NCBI GenBank assembly: GCA_022360335.1
Contig: JAKSCZ010000376.1
Coordinates: forward strand, 1 to 6,191
Source of the DNA: Pseudomonadota bacterium
GTDB taxonomy: Bacteria; Pseudomonadota; Gammaproteobacteria; Steroidobacterales; Woeseiaceae
Reading direction: 5' to 3'
Length of the DNA: 6,191 nt
The position numbers were made by a program, and so were the translations under genes. The notes under the pieces were generated by a model. The model was given only the letters and a program-made list of their open reading frames with translations, ran no database searches and had not been told where the DNA came from. Below are positions 1 through 6,191 of this stretch, one piece after another (position 1 is the first letter of the stretch; each line of letters opens with the position of its first letter).

Positions 1-2438
1 GACAGGCCCGGGAAGTTCTTCGTCTGATCCTCTCCCGTGCCCTGGACGTTCCGGTACGTTGCTTCCCCGTCCACTATGGTGTAATTCGCGATCACGCCGA
101 GATCGTCGAACGGCGCAGGTAGGAAGTCGAGGTCGCGCTGGAACGCGAGCTCGAAACCCGAGATCGTGCTGCTGTCGATGTTCTGCGGGCGCGTATACTG
201 ATAGATCGTATTCGCGTTCTGGTCCGGCGGCAGGAGATCCAGCGGATACCCGGTCTCGCCGTACGGCACCAGCACCGTTTCGGACACGATGAAGTTGTCG
301 ATATCCTTGTGGAACGCACCGAGAGCCACGAATCCGATCTCGTCGAAATACCATTCGACGGAGCCCTCGATGTTCTGGGACTCGAACGGTTCCAGCGCCG
401 GGTTGCCCGAGGAGATTCGCAGTCCGGCCGACCCGAGCGGGTCGGTCAGTACCGTACCCGAGACGGCGAGATCGCTCAACGCCGGACGGGTCAGATTCTC
501 GCTCGCGCTCAACCGCAGCACGACGCTGTCGGTCAGGTCGAGCGCCAGGTTCAGCGCGGGCAGCACGCCGTCGTAAGCCTGCACGACGCTGATCTGCTCG
601 GAGACGCCGTCGACGGCCGCGGTACCGAACGCATCGGTGTCGGTGTCGTAATAGCGAAGGCCGAAATTGCCGCGCAGCGTCTTGTCGCCGAGCAGCGTTT
701 CCCACTGAAGCTCACTGTACGCGGCGATGGTTTCTTCGGTCACGCCGAACGGAGAGCGTACGCTCGTCGCGTTGGCCATCGTGACGTTGCTGTCGATACC
801 GAAGGTCCTGATGGCTTCCCGAACGTCGCCGGCTACCCACCGGACGCCGTCTTCGTGCTCTCCGTAGATGAACGCAAACGTATCGACCGGATCGCCCCGG
901 TTGTCCCTGAAGTTGTCGGCACGCAGGCTGACGCCGTCGTTCGTGAACTTCTTGTACATTACGCCGAATACGACGTTGACCGAGTCGTTGAGCGCAATGT
1001 CGATATCCAGCTTGGCGTTGTCGAACTCGCTCGTCGCGTAGTCCTCGCGCAAGTCGACTTCCCGGATCTGCCAGTTGGCCGGATCCGCCGGATCGAACGA
1101 GTACGTGTTGGTCGCATCGAAGCGATCGCCGCGGAAGTCCGTCGAAAGGCCGCCGACGTTGATGCCGGTGACCGGATCCGTCACCGTTTCGTAGTAGAGC
1201 TTGTCGCTTTCGGGAACGTCGAAGTCCGACTTCTCACGACCGATGAGCCCCGATACGACGATACGGTCGTTGACGGCGTACTCGCCGCTCAATACGGCCT
1301 GCCAGAACGTCGTGTCGGCCGTGTCGCGCCGGCTCTCGGTACGAAGAGTGACGTCGCTGAACTCGCCGTAGACGACCTCGAGATCGCCGTTATTGTCGAT
1401 GTACTCGAGTGCATTCACCCGGCCCAGGGCCGTGCTGCTGGAACCCGACGTCGCGAGATGCCATTCCGCGCGGTCGTTGTTCAGCTCGCCGTAGAGCATG
1501 TCGAGGTCCAGGGACAGGCGGTCGTTCGGCCTGAACTGGAGAGCACCGGTAATGCCCAGACGCTCCTGCCGGTTTTCCCAGACCGTCAGTCGATTGCCGC
1601 GTGCGAACCACAGATTGTCGATCGTGGTCGAAGGGTCGCCGTCGACCCCGCCGGCCAGCAATGCGGCCGTCGCGGCATCGATGCCGGGACCGACGTTCGT
1701 GGTCGTCCTGGTACGCCAGCGGAAGGTGTTGTAGCCCTGCTCGATCGTCTCGCGCTCGCTGTAGGCGACCGACACCAGTGCACCGAACGTATCCGTCGTC
1801 GTCGACGCAAGCGCCGCGAATCGGGGACTGACGTCGTCAGTGTATTCGTTCGTGCCGAGTTGCACGCTGACCGCACCGCGCGTACCGGCCTGGTCGAACG
1901 GTTTCGCCGTTCTGAGGTTCACGGTGCCGCCGATACCGCCCTCGTCCATGCTGGCGGAATACGACTTCATGATGTCGATGCGGCTGAACAGCTCGGATGC
2001 GAAGATATTGAAATCGAACGCACGATTGCGGCTGACCGCGCCGCGGCTGTCCATCGGCGACGACGTGTTGCCGAGAACTTCCATGCCGTTCAGCTGAACC
2101 CGGGTGAAGTCGGGACCGAGCCCTCGCAAAGAAATCTGCCGGCCTTCCCCGCCCTCGCGGGTAATCGCCACGCCCGGAACGCGTTGCAGCGATTCGGCGA
2201 GATTCAAATCCGGAAAGTCGGCAATGTCCTCGGCCACAATGCTGTCCTGGGATCCGACCGCATTGCGCTTCAAGTCGCGCGCCGCCATCAGCGAGGAGCG
2301 ATACGCCTTGACGACGATTTCTTCAATCGCCTCTCCCGCATCCTCTTGCGCCGGTGCTTGCGGTGAAAACGCGACGAGTGCGGCACTCAGTGCCAGCACG
2401 CCCGATACGCGCGGGCTAATCGTGTTCTTTCTGACCAT
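1..2438 (-). CDS. TonB-dependent outer-membrane receptor (C-terminus cut by window edge)
   Basis: This is an outer-membrane active transporter that would take up a ligand using energy from TonB-ExbBD. My translation from ATG at 2438 is open to the left edge, about 812 residues. The N-terminus has a basic start (MVRK), a hydrophobic stretch (about residues 11-24) and a signal-peptidase site after APA (residue 30). A TonB-box-like EEIVVKA follows at about 39-45. The plug domain (about 48-175) shows DFPDLNLAESLQRVPGV, the QISLRGLGPDF block, VQLNGMEV, and ends with GGIGGTVNLRTAKPFD. The barrel shows family blocks such as ENLTRPALSDL and GNPALEPFESQN. The last visible residues, NFPGLS, match a block usually well over 100 residues before the C-terminus, so a substantial part is missing. 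The overall style matches the Xanthomonas/Caulobacter TonB receptor family (TIGR01782-like). It has its own promoter with operator-like repeats. The ligand cannot be read from sequence; a sugar or sugar-phosphate is inferred from the neighbours. The family call is firm. Confidence 0.95.
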   Translation of the reverse strand, partial: MVRKNTISPRVSGVLALSAALVAFSPQAPAQEDAGEAIEEIVVKAYRSSLMAARDLKRNAVGSQDSIVAEDIADFPDLNLAESLQRVPGVAITREGGEGRQISLRGLGPDFTRVQLNGMEVLGNTSSPMDSRGAVSRNRAFDFNIFASELFSRIDIMKSYSASMDEGGIGGTVNLRTAKPFDQAGTRGAVSVQLGTNEYTDDVSPRFAALASTTTDTFGALVSVAYSERETIEQGYNTFRWRTRTTTNVGPGIDAATAALLAGGVDGDPSTTIDNLWFARGNRLTVWENRQERLGITGALQFRPNDRLSLDLDMLYGELNNDRAEWHLATSGSSSTALGRVNALEYIDNNGDLEVVYGEFSDVTLRTESRRDTADTTFWQAVLSGEYAVNDRIVVSGLIGREKSDFDVPESDKLYYETVTDPVTGINVGGLSTDFRGDRFDATNTYSFDPADPANWQIREVDLREDYATSEFDNAKLDIDIALNDSVNVVFGVMYKKFTNDGVSLRADNFRDNRGDPVDTFAFIYGEHEDGVRWVAGDVREAIRTFGIDSNVTMANATSVRSPFGVTEETIAAYSELQWETLLGDKTLRGNFGLRYYDTDTDAFGTAAVDGVSEQISVVQAYDGVLPALNLALDLTDSVVLRLSASENLTRPALSDLAVSGTVLTDPLGSAGLRISSGNPALEPFESQNIEGSVEWYFDEIGFVALGAFHKDIDNFIVSETVLVPYGETGYPLDLLPPDQNANTIYQYTRPQNIDSSTISGFELAFQRDLDFLPAPFDDLGVIANYTIVDGEATYRNVQGTGEDQTKNFPGL

Positions 2439-2448
2439 TACTTGGGTA

Positions 2449-2454
2449 CCCCCT
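2449..2454 (-). promoter_or_regulatory. Ribosome binding site of the TonB-dependent receptor
   Basis: The minus strand reads AGGGGG ending 10 nt before the ATG at 2438. It overlaps an 8-bp perfect palindrome GGGTACCC (2444-2451). The purine run supports this ATG as the start, in agreement with the signal peptide that begins there. Confidence 0.55.
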
Positions 2455-2478
2455 GGAGGTTGTCAATCGCACGGAAAT

Positions 2479-2492
2479 TGATACCGGTGTCA
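2479..2492. promoter_or_regulatory. LacI-type operator-like palindrome, copy 1 (start-site proximal)
   Basis: The plus strand reads TGATACCGGTGTCA, an inverted repeat with a central CG in which 6 of 7 base pairs are symmetric. With one further T on the left, the 15-bp word at 2478-2492 is repeated exactly 34 bp away. Even length, CG centre and TGA/TCA ends are typical of LacI-family operators upstream of sugar-uptake genes. It covers the predicted transcription start of the receptor, about 41-54 nt before its ATG, where a bound repressor would block initiation. The regulator itself is not in the window, and the family assignment is inferred from the shape of the site. Confidence 0.65.
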
Positions 2493-2498
2493 TTTTGT

Positions 2499-2527
2499 AC
2501 TGTAGACCGGTTTGATACCGGTGTCAA
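2499..2527 (-). promoter_or_regulatory. Predicted sigma70-type promoter of the TonB-dependent receptor
   Basis: On the minus strand a perfect -35 hexamer TTGACA (2522-2527) is followed after 17 nt by TACAGT (2499-2504), which matches 4 of 6 positions of the -10 consensus. Initiation would fall near 2491-2493, giving a 5' leader of about 54 nt before the ATG at 2438. The -35 box lies inside the second operator-like repeat and the start point lies at the edge of the first, so repression is the likely control mode. Confidence 0.55.
2513..2526. promoter_or_regulatory. LacI-type operator-like palindrome, copy 2 (overlaps -35)
   Basis: This is the same TGATACCGGTGTCA word as copy 1, centred 34 bp further upstream of the receptor gene. 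Here the symmetry extends to 18 bp (2511-2528, TTTGATACC/GGTGTCAAA, 8 of 9 pairs matching), so this is probably the stronger site. It contains most of the predicted -35 hexamer. A further ACCGGT core (2506-2511) sits 11 bp, about one helical turn, from the core of this copy. Confidence 0.65.
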
Positions 2528-2662
2528 ATACGTCCGCCGATCAGGCTGTTTACCCGGTAACGTCCTGTTCTGCAAAAGCTTACTGTCGAAAGCTCCGGGT
2601 GAAGTCGGAGGGCTTCCGATCGCGGCATGCCCGGATCGCCGCCGCCGCCGTCGTCGAGTTTC

Positions 2663-3742
2663 TCATTTTCTCTCTCCGCGGAACGAATCGACGGCGTATC
2701 CGGCGCGTTCCGAATTCGGCGAACCGGCATAGAAGTCGCTGCTGACGATCTGCGCCCCGCTCGAAACCGCAGCCCTGAAACGAGTCTTCATCTCGGCAGG
2801 CGTCTCGTCGAAGTCCGCGTCGGCGCGGGTCCGTACGATGAATCCCCGGTCCACCAGCGTCCTGATCCGCGCCTGTTCCCCGACCGGATCGTTGATCACC
2901 AGAATCGCCGCCTCGTCTTTCGATTCGTCGACGGCTGCGAACATGATCCGGTTCCCGAGCGACGGACGGTTCCCGCGATACGCATCGCTCTGGCGGGCGT
3001 TGCCGTCGAAGACGAAGACCAGTTTGTCGCGCGACGCGTCGATCGACGGCCAGCCGTGCTCCAGTACCGAGTCGCGCAAGCTCTTGCCCGGCCGGACGAC
3101 GTCCGCCGGAACGATGAGCCGCTCTCTCGGCCAGACGCTCAGAATCTCTCTATCCAATGCGTCGTATTCGGCCGAACCGAACACGATCGGCTGGACTGCG
3201 CCGTCTATCGCCGCACCCGACTCCTTGACGTTGATCAGTACGAACAGAGGCAGATGCCCCGGATTCTCGTCGGACCAGCGCCGGATCGATTGCAGGCAGA
3301 GCACGAACGTTGCGCAGTGCGTGAACACGTCGATGTCCGGTATGTGCAGGACCTTGAGGCCCGGACTCGACAACGCCCGATGATCGAAGCCGTCGCGCAC
3401 GCCGATATCCTGGCCGTGGCGGGCGAGCCATCGCCGCGCGAACGGCGTCGAGAACCTGCCCCCTTCCGGGTCCGCGAGGACGTCGATTTCGAGTTGCCGC
3501 AGGCCGCTGTCCAGCTGCGACTCCAGCGAATCGTGCGAATAGTCGATCGCCCGCGCCCGGCCGGGGTCGTCCGCCGCAACGAAATGCAGCAAAGCCCCGG
3601 GCAACGCGCGTTTGTAGCTGTTGTGCGAACCCAGGACCCGCAGATCGTGAAGGCTCGGAGCGGGTGTCGCCGAAACGGGGGCGCGGTCGCAGCCATTCGC
3701 GCATAACGCGAAAAGCAGCAGGGCCGGCAGTCGTCCGTTCAC
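2663..3742 (-). CDS. Predicted lipoprotein, Ca2+-dependent phosphoinositide phospholipase C-like (SaPLC1 family)
   Basis: This is a 359-residue protein expected to cleave a phosphodiester head group, with phosphatidylinositol as the family's known substrate type, on the outer side of the inner membrane. The N-terminus (MNGRLPALLLFALCANGC) is a short basic, hydrophobic signal ending in a lipobox-like A-N-G-C at residue 18, with Asp next to the Cys. The catalytic domain starts at about residue 31. It shows LGSHNSYK (H40, N41, first catalytic His and Ca ligand), LEIDV (E85, D87, likely Ca ligands), LHIPDIDV (H133, candidate second catalytic His), WSDENPGHLPLFVLINVKE (156-174, with K173) and a terminal IVSSDFYAGSP block, all characteristic of the PI-PLC-C1/SaPLC1-like family. 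Residue roles are assigned by analogy. The GTG at 3742 is chosen because it lies 17 nt after the ATPase stop and gives the signal; its ribosome site is weak. It is probably the last gene of the ABC operon. The actual substrate is unknown. Confidence 0.87.
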   Translation of the reverse strand: MNGRLPALLLFALCANGCDRAPVSATPAPSLHDLRVLGSHNSYKRALPGALLHFVAADDPGRARAIDYSHDSLESQLDSGLRQLEIDVLADPEGGRFSTPFARRWLARHGQDIGVRDGFDHRALSSPGLKVLHIPDIDVFTHCATFVLCLQSIRRWSDENPGHLPLFVLINVKESGAAIDGAVQPIVFGSAEYDALDREILSVWPRERLIVPADVVRPGKSLRDSVLEHGWPSIDASRDKLVFVFDGNARQSDAYRGNRPSLGNRIMFAAVDESKDEAAILVINDPVGEQARIRTLVDRGFIVRTRADADFDETPAEMKTRFRAAVSSGAQIVSSDFYAGSPNSERAGYAVDSFRGERK

Positions 3743-3759
3743 CGCGCCGTCCGGTTCCG

Positions 3760-4836
<1,077 letters not shown>

Positions 4837-4850
4837 GGATTTCGCCCCAT

Positions 4851-5765
4851 TCAGCCCTTTACACCGCCCGAGAACGTTCGCGTCAGGAATTTGCGTGCGA
4901 AGCTGAACGCAATGACGGCCGGCAACGTGTAGATCACGGCCAACGCCGTGAGGAATCCGTAGTCGATCCTGTCGATGCGGAGAAACGCACGAAACAGGCC
5001 GAGCGGCAAGGTCTGCAGCTCGGGCGACGACGTGAACATCAGCGGCATGAGGAAGTCGCCCCAGGCGCTGATGAATGCGAACAATCCCGCGGCTGCGAGT
5101 CCGGGCAACGCAAGCGGCAACAACACGCGGCGCAGCGTCTGCAGCGTCGAGGCGCCGTCGAGCACCGCAGCCTCTTCGTAGTCGACCGGTATCGCGTCGA
5201 AAAATGTCTTCATGATCCAGATTGCCAGCGGAAGCTGCATCGCGGCAAGTACGAGGACGAGACCGAGATAGCCGTCGACGAACGAGAATATGCGGCTGAG
5301 GAACAGGGCCTGCGACGGATCGGCGACCAGCGCATTGATCAACCCGTTCACCCAGTCGTTCAGGGTCAGCATCACTTTGTAGACCGGCACGATCAGGGCG
5401 GGCGGCGGCACGATTCGAACGAGGATGATCGCGTACAGCAGAGGCGCTTTCCACCAGGCCCTGGTCCGCGAAATCGCGTAGCCCCCCAGTCCCGCGAATA
5501 CCAGAACGATCAGCGTGGCCGCGCCGACGACGAGAACCGAGTTCAGCGTCCACAGCATGCCGCTCTCGCTGACGAACAGCTTCGTGTAGTTCGAAACGGT
5601 CAGGTCTTCCGGCCAGCGCAGGAACTGGCCGGGTTTGGCGTCGAACGACGCAATCAGCACCCACAGGAACGGCACCGCGCAGTAGAAGGAAATGAACAGC
5701 AGGATGCCGTACGCACGAAGATTCCCGCGTTGGCCCGACACCGTCTGATTCGCCGTCACCTTCAC
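4851..5765 (-). CDS. CUT1-family sugar ABC transporter permease (MalG/UgpE-like)
   Basis: This is the second membrane subunit of a binding-protein-dependent importer. With the GTG start at 5765 it has 304 residues, a normal length. Hydrophobic segments lie at about 19-40, 72-97, 108-130, 166-188, 217-240 and 270-292, consistent with six helices. The cytoplasmic EAA loop that docks on the ATPase is at about 197-221 (EEAAVLDGASTLQTLRRVLL then PLALP). The protein ends with GGVKG, as E. coli MalG does. The start is 2 nt after the upstream permease stop, implying translational coupling; a GTG at 5759 (302 residues), with AGG 7 nt before it, is an alternative. The region between helices 3 and 4 (about 136-165) is longer than in many UgpE-type permeases. 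The family call is firm and the substrate is not determined. Confidence 0.95.
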   Translation of the reverse strand: MKVTANQTVSGQRGNLRAYGILLFISFYCAVPFLWVLIASFDAKPGQFLRWPEDLTVSNYTKLFVSESGMLWTLNSVLVVGAATLIVLVFAGLGGYAISRTRAWWKAPLLYAIILVRIVPPPALIVPVYKVMLTLNDWVNGLINALVADPSQALFLSRIFSFVDGYLGLVLVLAAMQLPLAIWIMKTFFDAIPVDYEEAAVLDGASTLQTLRRVLLPLALPGLAAAGLFAFISAWGDFLMPLMFTSSPELQTLPLGLFRAFLRIDRIDYGFLTALAVIYTLPAVIAFSFARKFLTRTFSGGVKG

Positions 5766-5767
5766 AC

Positions 5768-6191
5768 CTAGATCTCGACCCTGAGCGCCCGGACGTAGAA
5801 GATGCCGATGAGCATCGACACGACGAGGCTGACGACCGCGACGGCCGCACCGTAGCCGAGCTGGAAGGCGGTGAAGGACTGGTTGTAGATGTAGATACCG
5901 ATGATCTCGGTGCTGTTCGCGGGCCCGCCCCGGCTGAGCGTATAAACGAGGCCGAATATCGCGAATGTCGTGACCGTCGACACGAACATGTACAGGAAGA
6001 TCGTCGGCATCAACATCGGCAGGGTAATGCGAAGAAATACCTGCCGATCGCTTGCGCCGTCCACTTTGGCCGCCTCGTAGACGTCTTTCGGTATGGATTC
6101 GAGTCCCGACGTCAACAGGATCATCGCGAAGGCGATGCCGCGCCACGTGTTGACGACCACGATCGCCAACAGCGGAAAACTGAACAGCCAC
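5768..6191 (-). CDS. CUT1-family sugar ABC transporter permease (MalF/UgpA-like), C-terminal part only
   Basis: The visible 140 residues form the C-terminal part of the first membrane subunit; the start lies beyond the right edge. The fragment begins WLFSFPLLAIVVVNTW, with the usual conserved Trp. It carries the EAA loop at fragment residues 39-61 (YEAAKVDGASDRQVF, then LRITLPML), a helix at about 60-83, the conserved GGP turn (88-90, followed by NSTEII) and a last helix at about 113-134. It ends at TAG (5768-5770). An in-frame TTG at 6169 is internal, because clear family sequence continues upstream of it. It would pair with the following permease. The solute-binding protein gene is usually placed just upstream and may lie outside the window. 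Confidence 0.93.
   Translation of the reverse strand, partial: WLFSFPLLAIVVVNTWRGIAFAMILLTSGLESIPKDVYEAAKVDGASDRQVFLRITLPMLMPTIFLYMFVSTVTTFAIFGLVYTLSRGGPANSTEIIGIYIYNQSFTAFQLGYGAAVAVVSLVVSMLIGIFYVRALRVEI

Noticed and set aside
309..2366. A 685-codon open frame on the plus strand, plus several shorter ones over the same region
   Set aside because: It is antisense to the TonB-dependent receptor, whose frame reads as an unbroken, family-typical protein. The plus-strand translation is rich in Arg, Val and Asp with no recognisable domain, as expected for a mirror of high-GC codons.
2550..2560. TTACCCGGTAA, a near-palindrome upstream of the promoter
   Set aside because: It has an odd-length centre and a different core from the twin operators, and it occurs once. 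There is no basis to call it a regulatory site.
2590..2612. A small inverted repeat (CTCCG/CGGAG, 8-nt loop) followed on the minus strand by CTTTC, considered as a terminator for the ABC-PLC operon
   Set aside because: The stem is only 5 bp and no real T-run follows, so it is too weak to call. Read-through into the receptor gene is possible.
2637..2650. A run of GCC/CGG trinucleotides just after the PLC stop codon
   Set aside because: It is a short simple-sequence run that is common in high-GC DNA. It lies outside the coding frame and has no evident role.
2524..2730. A 68-codon minus-strand frame spanning the end of the PLC gene and the intergenic region
   Set aside because: It overlaps the PLC coding end in another frame, runs through the promoter and operator sites, and shows no recognisable features or ribosome site.
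4851..6191. A 446-codon frame extending the MalG-like permease up to the window edge
   Set aside because: The part upstream of 5765 is the MalF-like gene in another frame. The permease starts at GTG 5765 or 5759, next to the preceding stop.

Overview
The window is a stretch of high-GC Gram-negative DNA in which every supported gene lies on the minus strand, so transcription runs from right to left. The large TonB-dependent receptor, of the type common in Xanthomonas, Caulobacter and marine gammaproteobacteria, together with signal sequences typical of an outer-membrane cell plan, points to a proteobacterium (gamma or alpha). The sequence does not allow a finer placement.

Reading in the direction of transcription, positions 6191 to 2663 hold a tight gene cluster. 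It contains the C-terminal part of a MalF/UgpA-type sugar ABC permease (cut by the right edge), a complete MalG/UgpE-type permease, a complete MalK/UgpC-type ATPase, and a predicted lipoprotein of the Ca2+-dependent phosphoinositide phospholipase C (SaPLC1-like) family. The gaps between these genes are 2, 14 and 17 nt, which suggests one operon. A 224-nt intergenic region (2439-2662) follows. It carries a sigma70-like promoter flanked by two identical 15-bp near-palindromes that look like LacI-family operators. This promoter drives a TonB-dependent receptor gene that runs off the left edge after about 812 codons.

Together the genes look like a nutrient-scavenging locus: an outer-membrane TonB-dependent importer, an envelope-anchored phosphodiester-cleaving enzyme, and an inner-membrane CUT1-type ABC importer. 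The unusual component is the PLC-like enzyme. It suggests that the substrate may be a phosphorylated polyol or inositol phospholipid head group rather than an ordinary oligosaccharide, but this is inference. The solute-binding protein and the transcriptional regulator are not in the window and would be expected beyond the right edge, or elsewhere for the regulator.

No RNA genes, mobile elements, CRISPR arrays or convincing terminators were seen. Apart from the 224-nt region, the window is essentially all coding.
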